Origin: Actinernus sp. WN-2022
Lineage: Eukaryota; Cnidaria; Anthozoa; Actiniaria; Actinernidae
NCBI GenBank assembly: GCA_030867875.1
Contig: JAOWCC010000655.1
Location: 11,802,269 to 11,866,268 of the forward strand
Length of the DNA stretch: 64,000 nucleotides
Direction of reading: 5' to 3'
In this document: one piece after another, positions 29,009 to 39,360 of the stretch
Layout: each line of letters begins with the position of its first letter
Position numbering within the stretch: the first letter of the stretch is position 1
Made by a program: the position numbers and the translations under genes
The notes under the pieces: model-generated
The model's database searches: none
What the model saw: the letters and a program-made list of their open reading frames with translations, nothing else
Told to the model about the DNA's origin: nothing

Positions 29009-30243
29009 ATGATATCGACGAAGTTAATTCCTATAGAAGCACTAAGAGTGCCACTCGCACTCAAAGCTCAACGAACCCTATATAGAAAAACTTTCAATCC
29101 ATCATCTGCCAATCCAGGTGAGACTCTCTATGTGGACGTTCCAACGATGGGAGAAGATATCGTATTAGTACCTGGTAGTTTAGCATTATTGGGAGATATC
29201 GTACTGTCTGGTGGAGATCCTAATAATCGAGTTGTTGCAAATGTTAGACGTTGCTTAGTTATACATCGAGTTTGTAAGATGGGAGCTGAAATAGTAGAAG
29301 ACATTGCTCGATCAGATCTCTTACAAACGTATTCCGATGTATATCTATCTACTCAAGAGAGAGAATCGAGAATACAACAAGGTATCCAATCAGATAACAC
29401 AAATAAGCTACGATCTAAGGCTGCTGATGCAGGTACTTCAGATACTGGTGAGAATGCACTACTAACTGCATATGGTTCCAAATATAGAATTCCGTTTACG
29501 TTGATATTCTTACACAACATGGAGTTCTATATCCACATGCGTTAGAAGACACTATTTCATTCGAGTTGACTTTAGCTCACGCCATCGATATAATAGTTGG
29601 ATCAGATTCGACAAAGATAGGCACATACAAGCTTAACAACATCCAGTTAGAATACGAAGCAATCAAGAATGAAACACTAGCCAAGCATGCACTCAATGCG
29701 TACGAAAAAGGTACTGCATTCCTATACGATCACGCCGTTCACTTTAAGAGGGTAACTATTGCCAAGGCATCAGATACTTTGATATCTCAAAACATCAATG
29801 TTCCACGACGATCATTTGCTGGATTGCTTCTTCTATTTGTAGATCCACCTACCGCGGGTACACGAGATAGCGAATCATTCTCTAATCCTGATATTTTGAG
29901 GATAGAGGTAGATGTCAATGGAGTTCCAAATAGATTCTTTCCTGGAGGTATGTTACCACAAGATTTCTGGGAGGCAGCAAAAGTATGGTTCGCCACATCC
30001 GAGACTTCTATGACTCCTACAAAAGTTTACAACAATAGATTCGCTATTATAGTAGATTGTCGCACAGCAAAAGATTCCTCTGCTCATGGTGATGGAATGG
30101 CACAAACTGGTGGTGGAAAAGATATCGACATTCGTATACGTAGAACTGCAAACGGAAGTGGAAATGTAAACATGCATATCTATGTCCTTGCGGATGCTCA
30201 GCTTAAGATATCGAACAGATCTTTACATAGTATAACATACTGA
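29009..30243 (+). pseudogene. MCP: Major capsid protein (double jelly-roll, E1/E2 lineage), frameshifted
   Basis: Two overlapping frames together cover about 410 codons. The sequence patterns KYRIPFTLIFL, FELTLAHAIDIIVGSD, NIQLEYE, VPRRSFAGLLLLF and NRFAIIVDCR match what I recall of the capsid protein of cnidarian Polintons; the tail SGNVNMHIYVLADAQLKISN also fits. It forms the icosahedral shell. The frame changes at about 29,510. It lies directly before the packaging ATPase, as expected for a morphogenesis block, and is followed by it with a stop/start overlap (TGATGG). It is not closely similar to the E3 capsid protein, so two Polinton lineages are present. Confidence 0.65.
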
Positions 30244-30878
30244 TGGATTCTCTCGTAGAACATATCCCATTTAATGCACTCATAGTAGGTCCAACGAATT
30301 GTGGAAAGACTGCATTTCTCATAGAACAACTTCGTGGACCATTTCGTGGACCATTTCGTGGTAAGTTCGATTATATAGTATTAATTTGTCCTACGTATGC
30401 CCACAACAAAACATATCATGGATTTGCTAATCGAGATCCGCATTTTTATGTCATATCGCCATCTCAGGATGCTATCGATACCACATTAAATATTTGTGCA
30501 ACCTTTTGGTCAGGTACCAATACATTATTGATTCTAGATGATTGTGCCGCATCAAAAGATGTAAAACGAAGAACTGACAAACTAGTAGATTTAGCATTCT
30601 CTGCTCGACATATAGGACTATCTATTTGGGTACTATCCCAACAATTAACGAGTATATGTAAACCTTTTCGTGAGAACGTAGCTATCGTAGTAGCATTTCA
30701 TACGGCATCGGTTATAGATGGTAAAAAGTTATTTGAAGATTACGGAGGCTCACAAGAATGTAATGAATTACGAATGATACTTCGATCTCATAAGTTTGCT
30801 CGCATATGTTTCTGTTTGCGACATCCTTTTGCAGTAGTGTTAGAGCTACCCGCACCTATAACATATTATCATGGATGA
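30243..30878 (+). CDS. Genome-packaging ATPase (FtsK/HerA, A32-like)
   Basis: A 211-aa P-loop ATPase: Walker A GPTNCGKT at 16-23, Walker B LLILDDC at about 95-101, and a WVLSQQL segment at about 129-135 matching the conserved motif after Walker B. It is predicted to pump DNA into the capsid. Residues 31-40 hold a small tandem repeat (RGPFRGPFRGKF), a two-unit in-frame DNA duplication. Intact. It overlaps the upstream capsid gene by one base pair and the downstream 197-aa gene by 8 nt, so one transcript is likely. Confidence 0.85.
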   Translation: MDSLVEHIPFNALIVGPTNCGKTAFLIEQLRGPFRGPFRGKFDYIVLICPTYAHNKTYHGFANRDPHFYVISPSQDAIDTTLNICATFWSGTNTLLILDDCAASKDVKRRTDKLVDLAFSARHIGLSIWVLSQQLTSICKPFRENVAIVVAFHTASVIDGKKLFEDYGGSQECNELRMILRSHKFARICFCLRHPFAVVLELPAPITYYHG

Positions 30879-31464
30879 ATACCCCAAAGAACTGGATGGA
30901 TACGTCAGAGAACTGAAAGATGAGTGCGCTATTACTTGTCCTACAACCAAATTGGAATTTTCAACCGAATTGGAGGATATCGAAGAATGGCGGGAAGAAC
31001 TTAAGACCTTAGCTGTATTGTGTAAAACGAAAGAATGTCTAGGACAGAATTTCTCCCTAACAGATATAACTAAACTATCTGAGAAGGACGTAAAACGTTT
31101 ACATAGTAGATACCAGGCCGTAGTAGCAAATCAAATAACAGTACACTTAGTAGATGGTGTACTACGTCAAGCTACTCGCGCAGTCTCATACGTAGCTACA
31201 CTAGATGACCAACGAGCACGAGCACTGTTTAAGGATCTACAAGAAAACCAATTAGCCCGCCATGAGATATCTATTGCGGCCGGTCGATTAGCACTTAAAC
31301 ACGGTCGATTTGTAGCTCTAGCTAGTGTTTTGTTCACCGTAGCTGATCACATAGTCATTCCTAGTACACCTATTGAACCTTCGCAAGTAACTACTATATC
31401 GAATCAAGATGGAGGAACAGACGGATCAGATAACTGCGAATCCACCAACGACTGCACCAACTAA
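30871..31464 (+). CDS. Unknown 197-aa helical protein
   Basis: Mostly alpha-helical by composition, with a central repetitive helical region (SEKDVKRLHSRYQAVVANQI) and a hydrophobic patch near 145-165 (LALKHGRFVALASVLFTV). Four Cys residues in the first 65 residues (CAIC-type spacing ECAITC, LCKTKEC). No family recognised. It overlaps the ATPase at its start and the 118-aa gene at its end (56 nt), so it belongs to the morphogenesis transcript. A virion role is a guess. Confidence 0.6.
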   Translation: MDEYPKELDGYVRELKDECAITCPTTKLEFSTELEDIEEWREELKTLAVLCKTKECLGQNFSLTDITKLSEKDVKRLHSRYQAVVANQITVHLVDGVLRQATRAVSYVATLDDQRARALFKDLQENQLARHEISIAAGRLALKHGRFVALASVLFTVADHIVIPSTPIEPSQVTTISNQDGGTDGSDNCESTNDCTN

Positions 31465-31765
31465 AGTAAAAGATCCAAAGAGGGTTGCCGCTGGAAAAGC
31501 ATTAGCACTAAGTAATAAACTTGCTAGAGAGGCTCAAAAGAGAGAGATTGCACGCGAAAGTGAATTACCTAAAGAAATCAACGTAGATGAAAGTTGGACT
31601 AAAAACATATATACTAATACTACCATCGCAGTTATTGGTACGTGTGCTGCATTGGTTGGCGCATACTATCAATACAAAAGATATAGAGATGATACTACTA
31701 AGAACGTTAGTACGATACGACGACCAGCAAGTCCGATAAAGACTATAGTGCCAGATATGGAGTAA
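31409..31765 (+). CDS. Small membrane protein, 118 aa
   Basis: The N-terminal half is basic and helical, the second half has one membrane segment (TTIAVIGTCAALVGAYYQYK), and a Pro-containing tail follows. It overlaps the 197-aa gene by 56 nt in another frame. The position resembles small membrane proteins between ATPase and integrase in other Polintons. Function unknown. Confidence 0.6.
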   Translation: MEEQTDQITANPPTTAPTKVKDPKRVAAGKALALSNKLAREAQKREIARESELPKEINVDESWTKNIYTNTTIAVIGTCAALVGAYYQYKRYRDDTTKNVSTIRRPASPIKTIVPDME

Positions 31766-31800
31766 CAATTAAAGATTAGAGATATACGATATATATTAGG

Positions 31801-31914
31801 ATGGATAAAGAATTGATGAAAACAGCAACCGATGCTGCTATGATAACTGGAATCGCTACTTACTTACTTATCTTTATTTATACATGGAAAAGCATCAGTT
31901 ACATACATAGATAA
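31801..31914 (+). CDS. Tiny membrane protein, 37 aa
   Basis: The ATG at 31,801 opens a 37-codon frame with one hydrophobic helix (MITGIATYLLIFIYTW) flanked by charged residues. It is preceded by ATATACGATATATATTAGG, similar to start-proximal sequences of other E2 genes. The size and hydrophobicity match the 36-aa gene on the other side of the LINE. It is supported by that context only. Confidence 0.5.
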   Translation: MDKELMKTATDAAMITGIATYLLIFIYTWKSISYIHR

Positions 31915-32217
31915 AAAACACTAAAATATGAAACTGTTTTACATGAAAGCCATGTTGCAGGGACGAATAAGAAAAATAGGAATGTCATATATAAGAAATA
32001 TTTACATAAGGTTAAAATAACTCGATTTCGTAAGATTAAAAATGAAGTTATTTAAACTAGTTGATTGCCTTACATCCTCAGGCAGTTCATTCCATAACTT
32101 AGCCCCACTAAAGCGAAAAGCCTTTTTACCGAAATTGGTTCGTGGCCGTACAAGGGTTAGTTTTGTTGATGAGCCCCTAAGATTGTAATTTGTAGAGGCT
32201 GAACGTGGTATAAATTT

Positions 32218-34822
32218 TCAGGATAAATATTCAGGAGACAGGTTATTTAAAGCCTTATAAATCATTATTGCTTTTTGTTTGATTCGTCGAATATATAGTC
32301 TGTCCCAATTTAGAGTACTTAGGAGCTCATCAATCTTAGTATCAAAGGGTAAACCGGTTATTATTCTGGCAGCTCGGTTTTGCAACTTTTGTAGATTCTC
32401 GGCAAGTCCTTTGTTTAGATTTTCCCATACAACACTGCAGTAATCAAAATGAGGGAGTATGAGAGTATCATAGACACTTAGCAGTGCTTTGGGGGGTATG
32501 AAAGGCTTTATACGTCTGAGTGCACCTAGACCTGAGGAGATTTTCTTCATGAGTTTGTTAATGTGGGTTTTCCAAGACAAATTTTCATCTAGATGTACAC
32601 CAAGATATTTTGTTGAGGTAACTCTTTCTATGACTTTACCATCAATGGTGAAAGATAAATATTTCGGAAAATTTGTCAATTTCTGGTGGGAACCCACTAG
32701 CAACAATTCAGTTTTTGTTGCATTTAGGGTGAGTCTATTTGCACAAAGCCAATTTCTAACATTTTGGAGGTCGAGTCCTAAGCATTCTTCTATCTCTCTC
32801 GGACTCTCGCCGGTTACTGTTAAGTTTGTATCATCGGCGTACATCCGAGGAAAAGATTTTAATAGGCAGTTGGGTAGATCGTTGATGTAGAGTAAAAACA
32901 GAAGGGGCCCTAGGATCGTTCCTTGGGGCACGCCGCAATTGAGGGTTCTGGGACTAGATGTTTCATTATTTACCCTGCATCGTTGCTGCCTGTTACTAAG
33001 ATACGAGTCAAACCAGTTCAAAGAGGCTTGATCTAATCCATACAATTTAAGTTTTTCAAGAAGGATTTTGTGGTCGACAGTGTCAAACGCTTTTTTCAGA
33101 TCCAGGAATAACACAGCATTGACATGTCCTTTGTCAATGTTGTAGTACCACTGGTCTGTGGCTTCTAGTAATGCTGTCACCGTAGAGTGGAGGGTTCGAA
33201 ATCCCGATTGGCTATTAGTAAGGATTTTATGTTCTTGAAGATAATCATAAAACTGATCAAATACCAGCCTTTCAAATAATTTTGCAACAGCAGAGATAAT
33301 TGAGATTGGTCTATAGTTATCTGGATCAAATTTAGTACCCTGTTTAAAGAGAGGAGTAACTCTTGCAAGCTTCCAATCTTGGGGGAAGATCTCTTTTGCT
33401 ATAGATAAATTAAATAGTGAGGTTAGAGAGGGGCTAACAATTTCAGCTGCATCTCTTAGTAACCTGGAAGGGATATTATCTAATCCTGTGGCTTTAGCTA
33501 AAGGGAGCTTCTTTAGTAATCTGAGGACTTGCCTTCCTTCAATAGGTTTGATTTGAAATGAGGAATCTACTGTCTTTAGATAAGTTTTGAAAGATATATT
33601 ATAATCGGAGATCTTTCCTGCTAATTTGGGGCCGATTTCGGCAAAATGCTGGTTCAAAGCCTCGGCGATCTCTTTTGGATCTTCGATCGTATTTCCCATA
33701 ATGTTAATTTTGTTTAATATGGTTGTATTAACTTTATGGGACCTTAGCTCGTTAATAGCTTTCCACATTTTCTTCTGATCACCATTATTTGTTTTAATGG
33801 TGTCATGGAAGTAGTTTGCTTTAGCATTGCGGATATCATTATTCAATTTATTTCGGGTTTGTTTGTATCTTAACCAATCAGCTGAATTGTTTGTCTTAAT
33901 TGCTGAAGCTTTCAGCCGATCCCTTTCAAACATTTTTCGTTTCAGGTCATGAGTGATCCAAGGAGATTGTTGGGGACGAATACGTTTTGATTTAAATGGA
34001 GCATGTTTATCAGCTACTTCTAGGAAGAGTGTTTTCCATAATTCCCACGTCTCGTTAGGATCGTTAATTTGGTCTAACTGTTCCCATGGTTGCTTCTGTA
34101 AGTCATTCTGAAAGGCTTCAGGGTTAAATTTAGAGAAATTCCGAAAAGTCAATAGTTTGTGTCCGGCATGCTTAGGATTTATTATTTTACGGTAGGCATA
34201 AACCAAGCTATGGTCGCTAAAACTTGTGTGTAACACACCAGAGCAAATATTTTTTTTCTGGATAATTAGTTACAACAACATCTATTAGACTACTCGTTGT
34301 TTCAGTAACCCGCGTTGGTTCCTTAATGAGTTGAGTTAACTCATATATAGTAAAGATATCCTTTAGTGTTGTAATTAGGTTATTGTCATTGGTTAAAAAG
34401 TTGCAGTTCAGGTCTCCCAGTACATAGAGCTCTTTCCCTTCAGCATCAATTTGTCCAATCAGATTTTCGAAATGCTTCATAGTATCAATAGGAGCACTGG
34501 GAGGCCTGTACCACGTGAGAATGATAAATGGTTTACTTCTAGGTTTTTGAATTTCTACACATAAATTCTCTAGTTCATTCGTAGACAAATCATCCCGAAG
34601 GGTGTAGTTAATACCAGCTCTTACATAAATACATACTCCGCCGCCGTTTCTATTTCGATCCCGACGAATTAATTCATATCCCGGTAAATAGATCTCATTA
34701 TCAAGAATTTGATTGTCCAATTTAGTTTCATTTATAGTAAGGATATCTAATAGTTGATTTGACATAAAGACCCTTAATTCGTCTATATGTTTTAGGAGAC
34801 TATTTATGTTAATACAGGCCAT
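32218..34822 (-). pseudogene. LINE ORF2: endonuclease-reverse transcriptase, frameshifted
   Basis: The N-terminal endonuclease (34,822 to about 34,225) has the ETKLDN metal-binding Glu region and GDLNCNFL. The RT part (to 32,218) has PDNYRPISI, the GVPQGTILGPLLFL motif and the catalytic box MYADDTN. The two lie in different frames; the shift is in a run of T/A near 34,240, and the last endonuclease motif (SDHSLVY) is read in the RT frame. A TGA at 32,218-32,220 cuts the C-terminus short; homologous sequence (YNLRGSSTKLTL on) continues to about 32,040. Not functional as it stands. Confidence 0.8.
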
Positions 34823-34936
34823 TTTAAACCCTCGACAAGTGGGGAGGGAGTATGAGATAGGTAACGTATCAGTTAAACTAATAGGGTATTGGGAGTTTTG
34901 TGTCAGGAAATGGTCTGCCTGAGGAGTTTTAGAATT

Positions 34937-35575
34937 TCAATCAACATTAATATGATCTGAATAATTACGTAAGAGTTTATTAATCCCTTTCTGATTTAGG
35001 TGTAGACCTCCTGCGTTAAGGCCTGACTCGTTAATGTTAGTGTTTGTTAAAAGGGGCAATCCCCGATTGTTACAAAGCTTCTTGAGTAGTTTGTTTACCT
35101 GTTCGGCCTTGTTCCAAAAGTCCTTTTCACTTCTGCATAAGATAGCGGATACAGAGACTTTGGTGGTTGGGAATTCCATTTCAAGCTGCCGGGTTAAGTT
35201 CATAATACCTTCTGCAATTTCAAGCGGAGTTTGCCCTGATTTCAGATTATTTGTTCCTATGTGCAGGATGATATTTTCAGGCTCCTTTCTAGCGATTGGT
35301 TTGATGTAGTCTTGCATGTCTTCAACTGTGGCTCCCGAAAACGATTTCACTACGACTTTGCGTTGATTTGATAATTTCCAGCCTGGAATTCTTTGGATGA
35401 TGGAATCACCTACTACAACAGTCACCGGTTTTCTTTGCTGTTTGTCGGCGACTACTTTGGGCTTTGTGGATCTTGGCAGGTTGTTTGGTAGAATATGCCG
35501 ATTCTGGGTTGCAGTTTTACGGCCTGGCACAAACTTAGCTACTGGTATTGGTTGGATCGTAAAAAAGGCTACCAA
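34937..35575 (-). pseudogene. LINE ORF1 fragment with SGNH-type esterase domain
   Basis: A 212-codon frame with the SGNH hydrolase blocks: VVVGDSIIQRIPGW (block I with GDS), FSGATVEDM, LHIGTNNL (block III) and GGLHLNQKG with the catalytic His in the last block. These esterase-type ORF1 proteins accompany CR1/L2-like LINEs, and their exact role is uncertain. The frame begins at the right edge of the LINE, so the N-terminus is missing. The Asp of the usual DxxH block appears as Gly (AGGLH), which would weaken activity. Confidence 0.65.
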
Positions 35576-35582
35576 GGAATCT

Positions 35583-35693
35583 ATGCTTAACGATCCTTCT
35601 ATTTCTATTATAAATTACGTAAAGTGGACTGCAGTAATAGCTGGTAGCATATATGCAAAACAATATCTCGAGAAACAGAAGACCAAACCATAA
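35583..35693 (+). CDS. Tiny membrane protein, 36 aa
   Basis: MLNDPSISI starts a 36-codon frame with one hydrophobic helix (VKWTAVIAGSIYA) and a basic tail. The stop codon overlaps the ATG of the next gene (TAATG), indicating translational coupling or at least a compact viral layout. It lies immediately right of the LINE. Longer upstream reading in frame is LINE DNA and not part of it. Confidence 0.55.
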   Translation: MLNDPSISIINYVKWTAVIAGSIYAKQYLEKQKTKP

Positions 35694-36133
35694 TGGTGAC
35701 GTTAGCAGCTATTGGAATGTCTATTTTCGGAGCAGTTTTGAATGCAACGGCATTTACTGGTGGTGGAGTGCTTGCTAAGATGTTTGGTGGGAAAGATGAA
35801 ACTGCTAATATAGAACGAGAGAGACATGATAGGGAAACGGAAAAATTATATGCTGCTAGGGAGGCATATATCGAAGAACGTCAAACATTGTCTGATTGGA
35901 CGCACAAACAGGAAGTTGTTGAACGCGATTCTCATAATAATCAACTCGATAGCAACCGAGCTTTTGCGCAATCCGATAAGTTACGTCAGGCACTGAAACG
36001 ACTCGAAGCAATGAAAGAACCTCGTTTCTCTGACTACTATCAACCATCTAACGCACAGAAAACTGGTGAGTTGATCTATGTTGGTAGTGGAATGCTAGTT
36101 GGTGGATATGCTATTAGTCGATACGCTTTTTAA
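35693..36133 (+). CDS. Coiled-coil membrane protein, 146 aa
   Basis: A hydrophobic N-terminus (LAAIGMSIFGAVLNATAF), a long charged helical middle (about 35-115: ERERHDRETEKLYAAREAY), and a second hydrophobic segment near the end (ELIYVGSGMLVGGYAI). The type recurs beside integrase genes in cnidarian Polintons as I recall. Function unknown; the hairpin-like membrane topology suggests an envelope or inner-membrane protein, which is inferred. It is followed after about 30 nt by a hairpin terminator. Confidence 0.65.
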   Translation: MVTLAAIGMSIFGAVLNATAFTGGGVLAKMFGGKDETANIERERHDRETEKLYAAREAYIEERQTLSDWTHKQEVVERDSHNNQLDSNRAFAQSDKLRQALKRLEAMKEPRFSDYYQPSNAQKTGELIYVGSGMLVGGYAISRYAF

Positions 36134-36165
36134 AAAAACGAGAATTTTTACGATCGACGAGATAC

Positions 36166-36222
36166 TAAGAAAAAAAATAGAATAAGAACTAGTTGGTTAG
36201 ATAAGTTCTTATTCTTTTTTTT
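36166..36222. terminator. A-tract / hairpin / T-tract transcript-end element
   Basis: AGAAAAAAAATAG, then stem AGAATAAGAACT, a 12-nt loop, the complementary AAGTTCTTATTCT and eight T residues. It lies between the 146-aa gene and the integrase. The stem sequence is unrelated to the other three hairpins, but the layout is the same. Confidence 0.6.
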
Positions 36223-36256
36223 CTGCTTGTTGAAGGTTAGAATACATAGATATATA

Positions 36257-36610
36257 ATGGATGCTAAACTTGCGAATATCTTCTATGGTCCTATGGGCTA
36301 TTGGAAAGGTCATGCTGCAATTGGTAAGCTATCGGTGGCTGCAAATGTATCGGGAGATGTAGCTAAGGGTTGGTTAGAGAAACAAGCCATGTGGCAAATA
36401 TATCTATCACCACCACACTATATTCCACGATCACATTGGACTGTATCGAAACCTAATGAAATTCATCAAGCTGATTTGATCTTTCTACCTCACGATCGAC
36501 CTGGACGTGGAAGGAAACTATAAAAGTATGCTTTAGTGGTAATCGATGTAGCTTCTAGATATAAAGAGGCTGAGCCTTTAACATCGAAAGACTACACGAC
36601 TATGGCCTGT
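36257..36610 (+). pseudogene. INT: Polinton integrase, N-terminal fragment
   Basis: The start MDAKLANIFYGPMGYWKG is followed by the helical N-terminal domain (KGWLEKQAMWQIYLSPPHYI), then HQADLIFLPHD with the first catalytic Asp. A TAA at 36,521-36,523 interrupts the frame where Tyr is expected, and the same frame continues with VVIDVASRYKEAEPLTSKD, holding the second catalytic Asp. Homology stops near 36,595-36,610, before the catalytic Glu. The integrase inserts the element into host DNA; this copy lost its 3' part by truncation or by insertion of other DNA. Confidence 0.75.
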
Positions 36611-39360
36611 AGCATCTCTAAAATGCATCATCGGACGACAGGAAGACACACAGAACTGGTAAATATAATGAGTAAAGTTTGTTTTGACACAAGTTTAAAG
36701 ATTTCAACTTTAGAAATAACGCTATATTCATCCTGCAAATTTGAGGTAAACAAGGCAAAATCCGGGGGAAATCCGTTTGACAGCTGACGAAGCCAGAGGA
36801 AGCCCTAAACCAATTTTGAGGATGGTAAGCCTGTGAGCTCACATATGCCATTTCACCGGCCATTTTTGTTTGTCGAATGTCGGTAAACTATAAATAACAA
36901 CAGGGTTTCATTAACAACGTTTCACTAAATCTCTTAGAGATGCCAATGATACATTTGTAATTTACAGTATGTATTTATAAGTTTATGTATGTTTGTTATC
37001 GAGTGTAAAACAAACCGGCCTCGATCCCCGAAAAAAATAACTAGCTGCACATGCATATGCATGCAGCAACCGACTGACAGAAAGTATTTAACAAATAGAA
37101 CAGCCGGGGTTTGTTGTGCTCTGTAGTTTCGTAACTTTTTGAATGTTCTACAGCTTCAGTTCAGGGGTGTTTTTGTTATGCAGAGTACAACAGCAAACAA
37201 CAAAATACACAAACAAATAATCCTTGCAAGATCGACAGTTTTGTGTTCCGAAAAATGAAGTAATGAAATAATTAAGCCAGTTGTTAGCATTCAATACACC
37301 TCATTCATAAGGGCGTGGTCTCTGTATTTTAACAGTTTAGCTACATGTTCAATGTATGAAAAACAACATCCTTGCCTTTCGAAAGAGCATACCAACATTG
37401 GTGATTCTGTAGAATTTGAGTGTTCTAGCATAAAAGGCTGTAAAGTTACAGCGATTTGAAATTAGAGAGATTTGTATGAGAAATACCATGTAGGCCTTTA
37501 CAGCCTCGCTTTCATGTATTTTCTTCATTTAAAATGCCAATAACTCGACAGCAATTTGAAGCATTGCTTTCAAACTGTGGTCAATTACTAATTTAGGTAC
37601 GATCTTTCATATGGTAGCAATAGTTTCTCTGTACACATTAATCTTCCAATTTATGCAAATTAGGCGGCGGCCATTATGAATGAGGTCTATTCAGCTTTAG
37701 CTTTCTCATTTCATTTTACGAACAACTATATCATCATCATTACATGAAAAATATTATCCGAATTTTGCAAGCAAATGCGCCAAATCACATTTTTTTCACA
37801 AAAACAGAAACCAAAACAAAATGTCAAAAGACAAAAGCGAGCTTTTCTCTCTTACCTTGGACGCAAAACCTCATTTCACTGGAAGGAAGGTCCCAATAAC
37901 TAGATATTTCCATTCAGTTTGGCGAAAATAAGAGTTCCTTTACTGAAAGCTAACAAAATCTTCATCCTGGACCTGGGGCGGCCTTGGCTTGGGGTCGCCA
38001 AATCATGTGTGCCATAAACTAGCCGGCTTAATAAAGAGAAAGCAGTTATTATATTAAACGGCTGAAATAATAAAATGACTGGCAAAATGGGACTCGTACA
38101 ACACTTACAGTGGCTTGGAGTGATTCTTTGGAACCCTGAAGCACTGGAGAATAGCACTTTCTCTCACAACTGGAAGCAGGACTGAAGTAACTCCGCGCTC
38201 TCTGCACAGGTTTGTTTTAATTCCCGCCTCTAGCTCTGCAAATATGCACCAATCAGAGCACGTATTATACTAGTTATGTGACAGCTGAAGACATCCGCTG
38301 ACAATGAAACACGGCAACAAAACAATTATGGCGGCCATGTCACATGTGTTCGTTTCTGAATTATAAAGAAGAATGAATAGCTAGATACGAAAATCGCTTA
38401 AATGTTTCCTTGGTATATCGCTCTAAGAAAGCTTTTTTATTCGACACATAAATGCTTATCAAGGAAAACTCGAAGAGCATAGGATTTGGAAGCAAGGGCT
38501 TGTGATACAGGGTAAATTCTCTTAATTTATAATTAATTAGCATTTAATATAGAGTTAGAGTATTATTAAATTAACACTATAAGCATTAGAAATTTTACTG
38601 AGGCGATGGCCAGGGATGTTGCACAGTCTATCGGTATTTCAGTTGTGCTTTGCGTATAATTTATACTTTCCGATTCACCGATGCATTTGCATGTTTACTT
38701 CAATCAAATTGTCAGGCTCCAGTTCGGCATTGTTTTACGTTATCACGTGAAATTCGAAGTTTGTAAACAGTTATAAACCATTACCACTAGCTCTTTCTGG
38801 TAACTCAGACACTCTTGGATTTTGGCCTCTGGAGCAATTACAGAATGCAGGGCCATTTTTAAAGCTCCATATATTTTTTGTCATTGGCTCGATGGCCGAT
38901 GATCTTAATCCATCCACCGGTGGCTCGCTAGTCGCATTCACTTATGAATATCCTTAGTATCTGCCTCTTTAAAGAACGAAGCATCTCCATATGAATATTC
39001 AATGTAACTTCGGGTCTATATTTTAGTGGCTCGTTGGCTCGGTAGTCGCGTTCACTTATGAATATGCAATGATGCGTATATATATTCAGTGGCTCGGTGG
39101 CTCGGAAGTCACTGCCGAGCCACCGAGGCAGTGGCTCTTCAGGACATATCGAGAAATGGCACTGTATTCTGTAATTTAGCGTGGCCTCTTGCTAATTAAG
39201 ACTTTATGAAAATTTTGAAAATGTTGATGCCTGTGAAGGTCTCTTAAATATACAATTCCTATTTATACAGTATATTTTTATTTAGATTTAAAAAGGCTTC
39301 AACACTTCTTCATTTGCCATATTTACTCCAAGAATCTAGACTTAATTAAGTCTGCATACT
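36611..39360. other. Gene-free stretch between E2 and the satellite
   Basis: No convincing gene. Around 38,860-39,140 there are repeated GTGGCTCGGTGGCTCG and TCACTTATGAATAT units, partly as a palindrome (GTCACTGCCGAGCCACCGAG). Near 38,180-38,345 there is CCAATCAGAG and GGCGGCCATG, which may be promoter-like, but no exon was found. Otherwise unremarkable AT-rich DNA. Confidence 0.5.

Larger units (their letters stand above)
31930..35578 (-). mobile_element. LINE retrotransposon (CR1/L2-like group), 5'-truncated, inserted in E2
   Basis: Minus-strand order: SGNH-esterase ORF1, apurinic-type endonuclease, reverse transcriptase, then a 3' region. SGNH ORF1 plus endonuclease-RT ORF2 is typical of the CR1/L2/Crack group. 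ORF1 begins at the very right edge, so the 5' end is truncated. The insertion lies in the gap between two tiny Polinton membrane genes and breaks no gene. No clear target duplication was found by eye; the left boundary is uncertain by tens of bases. Confidence 0.8.
22468..36610 (+). mobile_element. Polinton/Maverick element E2, interrupted and 3'-truncated
   Basis: Gene order from the left hairpin: Cys-rich, TFIIB-like, membrane protein (-), penton-like (-), 604-aa protein, coiled/membrane protein (-), capsid protein, packaging ATPase, 197-aa, 118-aa and 37-aa proteins, [LINE], 36-aa and 146-aa proteins, integrase. Capsid, penton, FtsK/HerA-type ATPase and DDE integrase together define a Polinton. 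It is the sister of E1 in inverted orientation. No protease or polymerase is seen; homology stops inside the integrase near 36,600. Several genes carry stops or frameshifts, so the copy is dead. Confidence 0.85.

Noticed and set aside
35397..35582. Upstream extension of the 36-aa membrane gene
   Set aside because: That part is antisense LINE ORF1 sequence; the Met at 35,583 is the first after the LINE edge.
37900..38157. 85-aa minus-strand frame
   Set aside because: No recognisable domain, splice context or homologue within the window; composition is not gene-like.
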